Translations under genes and position numbers: made by a program
Part shown: positions 6,791 to 13,606 of the stretch, one piece after another
Layout: each line of letters starts with the position of its first letter
Numbering within the stretch: position 1 is the first letter of the stretch
Assembly (NCBI GenBank): GCA_017456465.1
Contig: JAFTJJ010000057.1
Coordinates: forward strand, 1 to 13,606
Origin: Clostridia bacterium
Lineage (GTDB): Bacteria; Bacillota; Clostridia; Christensenellales; UBA1242
Reading direction: 5' to 3'
Length of the DNA: 13,606 nt
The notes under the pieces: model-generated
Told to the model about the DNA's origin: nothing
What the model saw: only the letters and a program-made list of their open reading frames with translations
Database searches by the model: none

Positions 6791-7402
6791 GTGAAAAACT
6801 CAACACTATTGTCATCTGTGATCAGTTCAGCAATTGGCGCAATTGGGATTGTTATTAACATAATTTTGGTTTCAATGGGGACAATTTCAGCGAAAGCAAA
6901 TGTTTATCTTTTCATTATTGCGTTTTTTGCTTGCGCATGGGTTCCGATTTTGATTGAATTGATTTTTAAAATCAAAATTGAAGTTTTGGCGAGTGTGATT
7001 TATCAAATATTTCTTATTTTAACTATAATTATTGGGTCAATATGGAAAATGTATGACATATTTGCGGGTTATGATATCACAATTCACTTTATGAGTGGTG
7101 TGCTTGCAGCAATTATTGCTTATACTTTTGTTAAAAATAGCAAAAAGTTCAAACCTTATGGTTTATGGCTTTTTGTTTTGTTGTTTGCAATTGCAGGTGC
7201 GTGTGGTGCGCTGTGGGAAATTTGGGAGTTTGCCACAGACCTCATTTTGGACGGAAACAGTCAAAGGGTGTTGGGGTTTTCAGAGCGAACAGCAATCATG
7301 GACACAATGCTTGACATCATTGCGGATGTTGTTGGAGGATTAATTGGTGCAGGGATTTGTGTTGTTTGTGATGCTCGCACAAAAAAAGCAAAGCAACCTT
7401 AG
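6791..7402 (+). CDS. YjdF-like (DUF2238-type) integral membrane protein
   Basis: A polytopic membrane protein of 203 aa with about five or six hydrophobic segments (roughly 5-32, 38-60, 65-85, 96-115, 125-145 and 175-193). Polar residues conserved in YjdF-like proteins sit at the membrane edges: YDITIHFMSG (94-103), ALWEIWEFATD (140-150) and DTMLDIIADVVGG (171-183). The His, Glu and Asp in these motifs could bind a metal or proton, but no function is established. It starts with GTG at 6791 behind AAGAGG (6777-6782). The gap from the HD-domain gene is 24 bases, so it is the last member of the plus-strand cluster beginning at 3482. It ends in TAG. No terminator is seen before the next promoter at 7406. 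Confidence 0.8.
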   Translation: MKNSTLLSSVISSAIGAIGIVINIILVSMGTISAKANVYLFIIAFFACAWVPILIELIFKIKIEVLASVIYQIFLILTIIIGSIWKMYDIFAGYDITIHFMSGVLAAIIAYTFVKNSKKFKPYGLWLFVLLFAIAGACGALWEIWEFATDLILDGNSQRVLGFSERTAIMDTMLDIIADVVGGLIGAGICVVCDARTKKAKQP

Positions 7403-7405
7403 CAT

Positions 7406-7434
7406 TTGACAACAAAAAGGACAAGTATTATATT
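7406..7434 (+). promoter_or_regulatory. Strong sigma-A-like promoter
   Basis: A perfect TTGACA (7406-7411), a 17-base spacer and TATATT (7429-7434) give transcription from about 7441, just upstream of GGAGGA (7449-7454) and the ATG at 7461. The SHOCT-domain gene therefore has its own promoter. Confidence 0.75.
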
Positions 7435-7460
7435 ATTATTGTAACGTTGGAGGACTGAGT

Positions 7461-8099
7461 ATGGAAAAGAAAATAAATGGATCTTACAAAGCAATTAGCA
7501 TTATTTCACTCATCACGGCAATTATTTACAGTGTCTTTACAGTGTTCTTGATCGCAGCAGCAATCATTGATTTTGACAATTTGGTTTTGTCGTTCGCAAC
7601 AACTGAAGAAATGGTGAATCCATCGGTTGAAATAACAGCGGAAATGATTGAAATGGCAAAGATTGCTGCAATTACGTTTGTTGCATCGACAGCTGTTTAT
7701 TGGGCAGGAATGCAAGCAATGCTTTATGTGGCTTTTGCAAAATTCAAAAAATATTCAGCGCTCACTGATGAAGAGGCAAACAAGTATAATGGAAGACTTA
7801 TTGCATGGGTGATTGTGCTGTTTATGTTTTCGAGTCTTTTGCTTGGAATTCTTGGGATTGTGGGTTATGTGAACGGAACAAAACTTCAAGTTGATGAACA
7901 CAGAAGAAAAATGTATGCAGCAGCTCAGGCAAGTGCAGATCAAAGCTCAGCAAGCGTGGGTGATCAGCCAAAGGAATATGACAGAGATATTGACACGATG
8001 ATGGCTAGGCTTGAAAAATTGCAAAGAATTAAAGACATGGGCGGAATTACTGACGAAGAGTACGAAAAATTGAGAAAAGAAATTGTTAACAAAAAATAA
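7461..8099 (+). CDS. Membrane protein with C-terminal SHOCT domain
   Basis: A protein of 212 aa with three predicted membrane helices (about 10-37, 66-92 and 112-137). A polar tail with a low-complexity Ala/Ser/Gln stretch (about 152-168) follows. The tail ends in a SHOCT motif at about 180-208: MARLEKLQRIKDMGGITDEE followed by YEKLRKEI. SHOCT is a short helical hairpin found at protein ends and thought to mediate oligomerisation. Between helices 1 and 2 is an acidic extracytoplasmic-type loop (TTEEMVNPSVEITAEM). No enzymatic motif is visible. Start: ATG at 7461 with GGAGGA 6 bases upstream. It is monocistronic, with a strong promoter at 7406-7434 and a terminator directly after the stop codon. 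The precise role is unknown. Confidence 0.85.
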   Translation: MEKKINGSYKAISIISLITAIIYSVFTVFLIAAAIIDFDNLVLSFATTEEMVNPSVEITAEMIEMAKIAAITFVASTAVYWAGMQAMLYVAFAKFKKYSALTDEEANKYNGRLIAWVIVLFMFSSLLLGILGIVGYVNGTKLQVDEHRRKMYAAAQASADQSSASVGDQPKEYDRDIDTMMARLEKLQRIKDMGGITDEEYEKLRKEIVNKK

Positions 8100-8107
8100 A
8101 AATATGG

Positions 8108-8131
8108 GTGCGAAAATTTCGCACTTTTTTT
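8108..8131 (+). terminator. Rho-independent terminator
   Basis: GTGCGA (8108-8113) pairs with TCGCAC (8119-8124), followed by seven T (8125-8131). It begins 9 bases after the SHOCT gene stop codon. Confidence 0.85.
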
Positions 8132-8194
8132 ATGTCTAAAAATTCAAATTGTGGTTAAATATTGTTTTGTTAAAAAAAATTTGGAGGACAATTT

Positions 8195-9448
8195 ATGAAC
8201 CCATTTGAATTCGATTCAAAAGAAGTTGAAGACTATGTCATGGACTGGAAGAGGATGTATCCAAAATCTTATAAGAAGAAGGACACAGCCCCTTACACCA
8301 AAACAAGAGTCATTTTGCTCAATGGTTGCGAGTTTGAACAGCAATGGTTTTTGCACCAATTTGCAAGGCATTGCACAGACCCTGAACTCAAAAAGGAAAT
8401 TGCTTTCATCAGAAACCAAGAGCAACAACAACAAAAGAGAATTTCTTGTTTGAAACCGATCAATGAAAACATTTTGGAAACAACAATTGCCTATGAGCAG
8501 CTTGCAATTGATTTGACCGCAATTCTTGCTCAAAACGAAAAAGACAAGAACAACAAAGCGGCACTTGATTTTGCGCTTCTTGAGGACTTTGATCACTTGT
8601 ATCGTTTTGCAAATCTTCTCAAGATGGATTATGGCATTGAAGCGGGAAACCTTGTTGGAGAATATACTGAAATCATGCCTGGTCGTCCAACAATTGCGGA
8701 ACACAGAAATCCGCGTCAAAACACCAAGTCACACATGAACAACAAAAAGGCAGACCCTTATTCAAAATGTGTGGGGATGATCATCACCGCTGCAGAGCAG
8801 CAGACCATGAATTTTTACATGAATATGGCGCAAATGTACAAGAATGATTATGGCAGAAAATTGTTTGCTGAAATTGCAATGATTGAAGAAGAGCATGTGA
8901 CCCAGTATGAGTCTTTGAATGACCCAAACGGTTCATGGCTTGAACATTGGCTTATGCATGAATATGTTGAGTGTTATTTGTATTATTCAGCGATGGAGGA
9001 TGAAAGTGACACTTACATCAAGGGAATTTGGAAAGAGCATTTTGAAATGGAGGTGGCGCATTTGAAGCGTGTTGCTCATCTTCTTGAAAAGTATGAAAAG
9101 AAGAAAGTTTCAGACGTGATTCCTGATGCTGAATTTCCAAAGCTTATTTCATTCAAGGGAAACAAAGAGTACATCAGAAGTGTGCTTGAACATGTGAGTA
9201 TCACTCAAATTAATGACAAATTTGTTGAAGTCAAGGACTTGAAAGAAGACAGTGATTATGTGGTTTATCAAAACAAGGTCAACCGCAATCTTGTGGATGT
9301 TCCGAGTCACATGGTGATCGAGAAAGCAATTGACAAGTTTGGCAAAGATTATCGCCATGCAGACAAAAAGCATGTCATCAAAACCCTTGATGATCGCAAG
9401 CATGACAACACAAATGCAGGCAGAGATAATCAGTATTTGGTTTGTTAA
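8195..9448 (+). CDS. Ferritin-like diiron-type protein with C-terminal extension
   Basis: A soluble, mainly helical protein of 417 aa. Residues about 190-300 carry a full ferritin-like metal pattern: E201 (TAAEQQTMNFY), E231-x2-H234 (IEEEHVTQYE), E256/E259 (HEYVECYLYY) and E286-x2-H289 (EMEVAHLKRV). Residues about 40-145 look like a second, more degenerate four-helix unit with E46/E48, E101 and D131-x2-H134 (LLEDFDHLYRF). The protein may thus be a fused pair of ferritin-like domains, as in some rubrerythrin relatives. No rubredoxin CxxC motif is present. Residues about 305-417 form a charged extension of unknown role that ends in Cys. An iron or oxygen/peroxide-related role in an anaerobe is inferred, not shown. 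Start: ATG at 8195 with GGAGGA (8183-8188) 6 bases upstream. I see no clear promoter in the 63 bases after the preceding terminator and no obvious PerR or Fur box. Confidence 0.85.
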   Translation: MNPFEFDSKEVEDYVMDWKRMYPKSYKKKDTAPYTKTRVILLNGCEFEQQWFLHQFARHCTDPELKKEIAFIRNQEQQQQKRISCLKPINENILETTIAYEQLAIDLTAILAQNEKDKNNKAALDFALLEDFDHLYRFANLLKMDYGIEAGNLVGEYTEIMPGRPTIAEHRNPRQNTKSHMNNKKADPYSKCVGMIITAAEQQTMNFYMNMAQMYKNDYGRKLFAEIAMIEEEHVTQYESLNDPNGSWLEHWLMHEYVECYLYYSAMEDESDTYIKGIWKEHFEMEVAHLKRVAHLLEKYEKKKVSDVIPDAEFPKLISFKGNKEYIRSVLEHVSITQINDKFVEVKDLKEDSDYVVYQNKVNRNLVDVPSHMVIEKAIDKFGKDYRHADKKHVIKTLDDRKHDNTNAGRDNQYLVC

Positions 9449-9453
9449 AACAA

Positions 9454-9489
9454 AAATAAAAGCGAAGTTAAATTTGACTTCGCTTTTTT
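9454..9489. terminator. Two-way terminator between convergent genes
   Basis: AGCGAAGT (9461-9468) pairs with ACTTCGCT (9477-9484) around an 8-base loop. T residues (9484-9489) follow on the plus strand and an A-rich run precedes it, which becomes a U tract on the minus strand. It terminates the ferritin-like gene and also contains the last codons and stop codon of the convergent membrane-protein gene. Confidence 0.85.
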
Positions 9490-11108
9490 CTTTTGAAATG
9501 TCTGACAGACACAAACGTGACAACGCCAATCAATGAGACAAGTGACACAAGTGGGGCAAACTTTTGAATTTTTGTTCCATCGTAATTGAGTGTAACATGA
9601 CCAGTTTCACCGTTTGTGAAAATTTGAATTCCTTTTTCGTGTTTTTTGATTTCGAGATTGTTGATTTTTCCATCTTTTTCAATTGTTGCGGAATAACCTT
9701 TATAATAAATAATTGGAACGATGTAATAATCACTTGCATCAGTTGAGTCAAATTCAACATGCAGGTCATAATTGTTTCGATCAAATTCAACAGGAGAGAG
9801 AGAATCATCAACAACAGTGTCATAAAAGTTTGTATAGTCAACGCCATATGGGAACCATTCTTGACCTATACCATTTCCATAATATGCTGAATCGTTTAAA
9901 TTTGGAGCAAAAAGAACTGGTAAGGTTGTTGAAATATTGATAATGCATAGAACAGCAATAAGAGCACCTTTGATTGCTTTATTGAAGACTCTGGTTGAAA
10001 ACAAGTAAGCTCCAAGGATTGATACAATTGGGATAATAAAAATATTAAGACGCCATGGGAATTGAACTGATCCCAAGATTTTATCAACATAGATCCAAGG
10101 GAATAGATCAGTCAGCAACAAAATAAAAATTGCAAGTGGAATTAACAATTTTTTGAAAGAAGTCTCTTGCTTGCGCAAAATAAGATTGTCTTCGTGATGT
10201 GGCTTAATGAAGAAGAGCACAAGTGGAATTAAACAAAAATTTGGAGCAATGGCTGAAACTGAGAAAAATTCTTGTGAAGAAACAGTGTTTAAATATGTGT
10301 GAGTCCAAGGCTTTGCTGAAATGACAAATGTGTCAGACACAAACATTTCAATAAAAGGTGCAAGATATGTAAATGACAAAGCCAAGAAAAGACCAATAAT
10401 CACTGTTGTTTTTGCGTAAAACATTTTGTTTGTGAGGAGTTTTTTTGCATTGATGAAAACAACAACAAAGAGTGCTATTAAACTGAGAACAAAAGAAATT
10501 GAGTGTGAAAGCAAAAGTCCAAGCATTGCAACCAAGAGAAGCCATGGCTTTGAGTAGCCTTCTTTGAGCATGTTGTAAACACCAAGACCCAAAACAATGA
10601 CAAAAATAAGTGCTGTGAATTCACCAAGGGCAAAACGTTTGAAATATTCACCCAATATATAATTATTGGTCATGAAGAGAAGGGTCGCAAGTCTTGCCAT
10701 TGTTGCGTTCTTGAAAATCTTGTTTGAAAGAGTGAAAAATACATTAATCAAAACTATGATGCTGACAAAGGTGTACAAGTACATACACATTGTTGCAGAA
10801 ACTCCAAGGAATTGCAGAAGTGCAAAAGGAAGTAAAAAGATATCTGGATAAAAAGTTGGGCAAGAAGAAGTTGCTCCGTTCAAAATGTGTGGATAAATAT
10901 AAACTGGAAATTGTCCAGACTTAATTCCTTCATAAATTCCAATAAAGCGATTTAGGTGATGGGCAATATCATTCGATAATATCATTTGAAAGTTGTTTTT
11001 CAAAAGAATTAAAAGGAATATTATTCCAACAACAAAGAAAGAAATTATATTTAAATAAAGATAAGGATGTTTTTGTTTAAACTCTTTAAGCTTTGTCATA
11101 ATTACCAC
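9468..11108 (-). CDS. Polytopic membrane protein, PTPS-related/YfhO-like
   Basis: A membrane protein of up to 546 aa with around ten or more hydrophobic helices, starting at about residue 20. The first external loop holds SNDIAHHLNRFIGIYEG (45-61) followed by IKSGQFPVYIYPHILNG, typical of the 6-pyruvoyl-tetrahydropterin-synthase-related membrane family and of YfhO-type proteins, which share the GT-C glycosyltransferase fold. Near the C-terminus a soluble stretch (about 400-515) contains YYIVPIIYYKGYSATIEKDG and TGHVTLNYDGT, like the beta-rich tail of YfhO proteins. One final helix and the basic end KRKKRSQI follow. A role in decorating cell-envelope polymers with sugar is a family-based inference. 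The start is GTG at 11108 (AAGGA 6 bases upstream) or ATG at 11099. The stop codon lies inside a two-way terminator. The start region overlaps the end of a possible 37-codon ORF, and the promoter at 11279-11250 would serve both. Confidence 0.82.
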   Translation of the reverse strand: MVIMTKLKEFKQKHPYLYLNIISFFVVGIIFLLILLKNNFQMILSNDIAHHLNRFIGIYEGIKSGQFPVYIYPHILNGATSSCPTFYPDIFLLPFALLQFLGVSATMCMYLYTFVSIIVLINVFFTLSNKIFKNATMARLATLLFMTNNYILGEYFKRFALGEFTALIFVIVLGLGVYNMLKEGYSKPWLLLVAMLGLLLSHSISFVLSLIALFVVVFINAKKLLTNKMFYAKTTVIIGLFLALSFTYLAPFIEMFVSDTFVISAKPWTHTYLNTVSSQEFFSVSAIAPNFCLIPLVLFFIKPHHEDNLILRKQETSFKKLLIPLAIFILLLTDLFPWIYVDKILGSVQFPWRLNIFIIPIVSILGAYLFSTRVFNKAIKGALIAVLCIINISTTLPVLFAPNLNDSAYYGNGIGQEWFPYGVDYTNFYDTVVDDSLSPVEFDRNNYDLHVEFDSTDASDYYIVPIIYYKGYSATIEKDGKINNLEIKKHEKGIQIFTNGETGHVTLNYDGTKIQKFAPLVSLVSLIGVVTFVSVRHFKRKKRSQI

Positions 11109-11215
11109 TCAATATCCTTGCTCTTTGTTTCATGTTTTACATCATCATAGAAATCAAAGTATTGTTCTTTGAATTTGTTTGTTATTTTCTTTTGAGATTT
11201 AGTTTGTGATTTCAT
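11102..11215 (-). CDS. Possible 37-aa small protein or upstream ORF
   Basis: An ORF of 37 codons with the protein beginning MKSQTKSQKKITNKFKEQ and ending KSKDIEW. It is highly charged, with a basic N-terminal half and acidic residues later, and has no membrane segment. It lies just downstream of a good minus-strand promoter and is the only plausible coding content between that promoter and the membrane-protein gene. Its stop TAA (11104-11102) overlaps the GTG start of that gene (11108) and sits 2 bases before its ATG (11099), a layout that suits translational coupling. Against it: the upstream ribosome binding site is weak (GGGA about 8 bases before the ATG), and I recognise no family. It may be a real small protein or a regulatory upstream ORF. 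Confidence 0.45.
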   Translation of the reverse strand: MKSQTKSQKKITNKFKEQYFDFYDDVKHETKSKDIEW

Positions 11216-11249
11216 AATTTTTGTCCCATTAATTTTTATTTATGAGATG

Positions 11250-11279
11250 ATTATACATCATAAAAAGCAATCATTGCAA
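11250..11279 (-). promoter_or_regulatory. Promoter of the membrane-protein gene
   Basis: On the minus strand TTGCAA (11279-11274), an 18-base spacer and a perfect TATAAT (11255-11250) lie about 35 bases upstream of the small ORF at 11215. It is divergent from the promoter at 11340-11367. Confidence 0.6.
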
Positions 11280-11339
11280 ATATAATTTTGAAGTGGTGAT
11301 CATTTTTGAATAAAAATGAAAAACACTTTGTTAATTTGT

Positions 11340-11367
11340 TTGATTTTATCATAAATCTTTGTATAAT
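11340..11367 (+). promoter_or_regulatory. Promoter of the 73-aa membrane protein gene
   Basis: TTGATT (11340-11345), a 16-base spacer and a perfect TATAAT (11362-11367) place the transcription start near 11374, just before GGAGG (11385-11389). The rest of the divergent region 11216-11398 is AT-rich and shows no other clear element. Confidence 0.6.
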
Positions 11368-11398
11368 GAATATAGTAAAAATATGGAGGTATCAATTC

Positions 11399-11620
11399 AT
11401 GGCAAAAAAATCTGATTATTTTGGACTTAGTTACATCGTGAGCGTGATTCTTGCAATCATTCCAGTGACATCATGGATCTGCGGATTTGTAACAAGATTC
11501 CAAGAAGGCAAAATTGTGGCAGGACTTATTCGTCTTATCTTCGGATTTACAATCGTTTGGTTGCTTGATCTTATTTTCATGATCACAAACAAGCACATCC
11601 TTAGAATTGTTAATGTTTAA
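11399..11620 (+). CDS. Small two-helix membrane protein, 73 aa
   Basis: The protein begins MAKKSDYFGLSYIVSVIL and forms a hairpin of two hydrophobic helices (about 9-31 and 41-62). They are joined by a short charged loop, TRFQEGKIVAG, and the tail is ITNKHILRIVNV. I do not recognise a named family and assign no function. The frame stays open upstream to 11306, but ATG at 11399 is the right start: GGAGG (11385-11389) lies 9 bases before it, and the promoter's -10 box at 11362 rules out a more upstream start. The gene stands alone, with its own promoter and a strong terminator, which suggests a single, probably well-expressed small protein. Its lysine-rich N-terminus fits insertion with that end in the cytoplasm. 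Confidence 0.75.
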   Translation: MAKKSDYFGLSYIVSVILAIIPVTSWICGFVTRFQEGKIVAGLIRLIFGFTIVWLLDLIFMITNKHILRIVNV

Positions 11621-11634
11621 TAAAAACGAAAAAG

Positions 11635-11662
11635 CACTCACCGTTTGGTGGGTGTTTTTTTT
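11635..11662 (+). terminator. Rho-independent terminator
   Basis: CACTCACC (11635-11642) pairs with GGTGGGTG (11647-11654), with one G-T wobble and the loop GTTT, followed by eight T. It isolates the 73-aa gene from the germination operon. Confidence 0.88.
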
Positions 11663-11666
11663 GTTT

Positions 11667-11696
11667 GTATAAAAACTTTTTGGCAGTTGTAAACTA
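11667..11696 (+). promoter_or_regulatory. Possible forespore-type (sigma-F/G-like) promoter
   Basis: GTATA (11667-11671) and TAAACTA (11690-11696) loosely match the GyATA and CATnnTA boxes of sigma-G promoters, with 18 bases between them, which is wider than usual. There is no good sigma-A promoter in the 60 bases before the germination operon. gerA-type operons are known to be sigma-G-controlled in Bacillus. The match is weak. Confidence 0.28.
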
Positions 11697-11722
11697 ACAA
11701 AAAACGCATGAGGTATGAACTG

Positions 11723-13156
11723 ATGAAATTTGAAAGTTTTAAACAACTGTTTTCAGATAAAAACCAAGTTGAATGCAAAGAGTTTTGTGTCGGTACGAAA
11801 AAAATTCATATTTTCTATGTTGATTGTCTTGTTGACAAGCAGGTTTTTTCAAATGCTGTTTTGAATTCAATCACAAGAGCAAATGCTGAAGCCATGAAAC
11901 AAAAAAAGAAAAGTGTTCTTGAGCTTTTGGAAACCAACATTGTCTCCACGACTGTTGCAAAAAAAATATATTCGAAAGATGAGGCAATGGATGAAATCTT
12001 CAAGGGGAATGCAATTATTATTGATGAAAGTGCTGATTTTTGTCTGCTCATATCTGTGGCTGGAGGAATGAAGAGGGCAATTCAGGAACCACCCACATCT
12101 GCTGTTGTAAAAGGGCCGAGGGAAGGCTTTATTGAAGATATTCACACAAACAAGGCTCTCATCAGAAAGCGTCTCAAAACTCAGGATTTATCGATTGTGG
12201 AACTTCAAGTTGGAGAAAAGACAAAAACAATTGTGAACATTTTGTATTTGTCCAGCATTGCTGATGAGAAAATTGTGAGTGCTGTGAAGGCTCGAATTGA
12301 AGAGATTGATATTGATGGCATTCTTGACAGTTTTTATATTTCACAATTTCTTCAAAAAGGCAAGGATAAATTTTTCAAGCGTGTGGGAACAACTGAAAAA
12401 CCGGACATCACAGTTTCAAAACTTTTGGAGGGGCGAGTCGCAATCCTTGTGGACGGTTCGCCCATTGTCCTTACTGTTCCATTTTTGCTTTTTGAGGATT
12501 TGCAGAGTGTTGAGGATTATTATGACATCCCAGCAAAAGCAACATTGTCGAGATTCATCAGATTTTTTGGGATTTTTATTTCAATTTTGCTTCCTGGGTT
12601 TTATGTTGCACTCGAAAGTTATCACTACAAAGTTCTTCCGATTAATTTTTTAATCAACCTGCTTGGAAGTCTTGAAAACATTAGTCTGCCACCCATGCTT
12701 GAAATTCTTTTTGTGATTTTCTTATTTGACATTTTGAATGAAGCATCAGTCAGGATGCCAAAGCAGCTTGGGATGGCGTTGTCGATCATTGGCGCACTTA
12801 TTCTTGGGGACACAGCGGTTCAAGCGGGAATTATTTCATCGCCAAGCATTGTGGTTGTTGCAATTTCTGGAATTACTCTTTACATCATTCCTGACCAAGT
12901 GCCAGAAACATCAATTTTGCGCTCAATATTCACGGTGATTGGTGGAATTGCAGGGTTTTATGGGTTGATTTGTTCATCGATAGTGCTTGCGGTTTATTTG
13001 GTTTCGATCACATCTTTTGGGTCGCCTTATATGGCACCATATGCACCAGACATTCGTGCTGACAAAAAAGACGGGATTGTTAAAGCTCCGATCACTGACA
13101 TGAAAACCAGACCATTTTCAATTCATGGGAAAAACAAAAAAAGGATGGGAAACTGA
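11723..13156 (+). CDS. Spore germination protein, GerA family (A subunit)
   Basis: The A subunit of a Ger-type germinant receptor of the inner spore membrane, 477 aa, close to the family norm. An N-terminal soluble region of about 270 residues contains the conserved GPREGFIEDIHTNKALIRKR (131-150). A membrane region of five or so helices follows (about 278-298, 322-338, 350-370, 375-390 and 400-430). The family motif SFGSPYMAPYAPD is at 431-443. The C-terminal tail is basic. Such proteins form a complex with GerB-type and GerC-type subunits and respond to small-molecule germinants; the germinant cannot be read from the sequence. ATG at 11723 is preferred over 11708 because GAGG (11710-11713) lies 9 bases before it and nothing suitable precedes 11708. 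The stop TGA shares its A with the ATG of the gerB-like gene, so the two are translationally coupled. Confidence 0.93.
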   Translation: MKFESFKQLFSDKNQVECKEFCVGTKKIHIFYVDCLVDKQVFSNAVLNSITRANAEAMKQKKKSVLELLETNIVSTTVAKKIYSKDEAMDEIFKGNAIIIDESADFCLLISVAGGMKRAIQEPPTSAVVKGPREGFIEDIHTNKALIRKRLKTQDLSIVELQVGEKTKTIVNILYLSSIADEKIVSAVKARIEEIDIDGILDSFYISQFLQKGKDKFFKRVGTTEKPDITVSKLLEGRVAILVDGSPIVLTVPFLLFEDLQSVEDYYDIPAKATLSRFIRFFGIFISILLPGFYVALESYHYKVLPINFLINLLGSLENISLPPMLEILFVIFLFDILNEASVRMPKQLGMALSIIGALILGDTAVQAGIISSPSIVVVAISGITLYIIPDQVPETSILRSIFTVIGGIAGFYGLICSSIVLAVYLVSITSFGSPYMAPYAPDIRADKKDGIVKAPITDMKTRPFSIHGKNKKRMGN

Positions 13157-13606
13157 TGGCAAAAGAAATCACGAAAAAACAGGCAATGTGTTTGCTGCTT
13201 ATTTGTTTGATTGGAACAAAGTTTCAAAGGCTTCCATCTTTTCTTGCGGATATAGCCGGCAAGGGCTTTTGGGTTGTGATGTTTATTTATTTGCTTATTG
13301 ATGGCATTTTTTTGATGATTTCACTCAAAATTATTGACCTTGGATGTGGTGCAACGCTTGGGGAAGTGCTTGAAAAAACAGCGGGTAAGATTTTTTCAAA
13401 AATTGTTTTTGTGATGCTTGGAGTGTATTTTTTTATTCTCGCAATCTTGCCTTATGAGTCTGTGCATGAAGTTTTTGCAGACATAATTTTCGACAGTTTG
13501 CCTTGGAAATATTTTGCACTATTCTTACTCATTGCAATGGATGTGGTTGCTGTCAGTGGACTCAGAAACATTGGAAGAACTTGCCAGATGTTTTTTGGGG
13601 TCATTG
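13156..13606 (+). CDS. Spore germination permease, GerB family (partial)
   Basis: This gene runs off the right edge; 150 codons are visible. The protein starts MAKEITKKQAMCLLLICLIG, with TKFQRLPSFLADIAGKGFW next. That is the usual GerB opening: a short polar N-terminus and TM1, then the LP and AGK-W elements. Further hydrophobic segments follow at about residues 38-57, 77-97 and 113-130. This matches the N-terminal third of the GerAB-type permeases (amino acid-polyamine-organocation superfamily), which are normally about 360 aa. As B subunit it would bind the germinant within the receptor complex. The start ATG at 13156 overlaps the gerA stop by one base, and GGATGGGAA just upstream can serve as ribosome binding site. 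A C-type lipoprotein gene would be expected further right, outside the window. Confidence 0.88.
   Translation, partial: MAKEITKKQAMCLLLICLIGTKFQRLPSFLADIAGKGFWVVMFIYLLIDGIFLMISLKIIDLGCGATLGEVLEKTAGKIFSKIVFVMLGVYFFILAILPYESVHEVFADIIFDSLPWKYFALFLLIAMDVVAVSGLRNIGRTCQMFFGVI

Noticed and set aside
8132..8194. A PerR or Fur operator upstream of the ferritin-like gene, expected from its possible iron or oxidative role.
   Set aside because: The 63 bases contain no palindrome resembling either box and no convincing promoter hexamers.
8216..8719. Minus-strand ORF of 167 codons inside the ferritin-like gene.
   Set aside because: It is a shadow of the plus-strand gene, which has the metal-ligand pattern and a good ribosome binding site; the antisense product is Leu/Phe/Cys-rich noise.
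11306..11398. N-terminal extension of the small membrane protein to 104 residues from 11306.
   Set aside because: The promoter -10 box (11362-11367) and GGAGG (11385-11389) lie inside the extension, so translation must start at 11399.

Overview
The window looks like chromosomal DNA of a low-GC, endospore-forming Firmicute, most likely an uncultured gut-type Clostridia member. The evidence is AT-rich sequence with strong GGAGG-type ribosome binding sites, short hairpin-plus-U-tract terminators, sigma-A-like promoters, a GerA/GerB germinant-receptor gene pair, and anaerobe-type flavoproteins. TAG and TAA both end clearly real genes, and nothing suggests an altered genetic code.

Left part (1-3337, mostly minus strand). 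Bases 1-60 are richer in G+C than their surroundings and are unidentified; they may be the edge of an RNA gene or leader. A terminator hairpin at 124-157 ends a two-gene minus-strand operon read from 3337 down to 160. Its first gene encodes a 967-residue protein and its second, overlapping by 14 bases, a 95-residue protein. Both are built from short alpha-helical repeats that read like mTERF (mitochondrial transcription termination factor) repeats, which are known mainly from eukaryotic organelles. The large protein also carries a second, longer unit repeated four times. This operon is the most unusual part of the window.

Middle part (3482-9448, plus strand). A divergent promoter region separates the mTERF-like operon from a compact cluster: a BaiN/HI0933-family flavoprotein, an ATGA-overlapping COG2509-type FAD dehydrogenase, an HD-family phosphohydrolase and a YjdF-like membrane protein. 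A SHOCT-domain membrane protein with its own promoter and terminator follows. Next is a ferritin-like (diiron) protein with a C-terminal extension.

Right part (9454-13606). The ferritin-like gene and a minus-strand polytopic membrane protein (PTPS-related/YfhO-like) converge on one two-way terminator. The membrane protein gene is preceded by a possible 37-codon ORF and a good minus-strand promoter. Divergent from it is a 73-residue two-helix membrane protein gene with its own promoter and terminator. The window ends in a gerA-gerB spore-germination operon whose second gene is cut by the edge. There is no gene-free stretch above about 300 bases, and no tRNA, CRISPR array or insertion sequence was seen.
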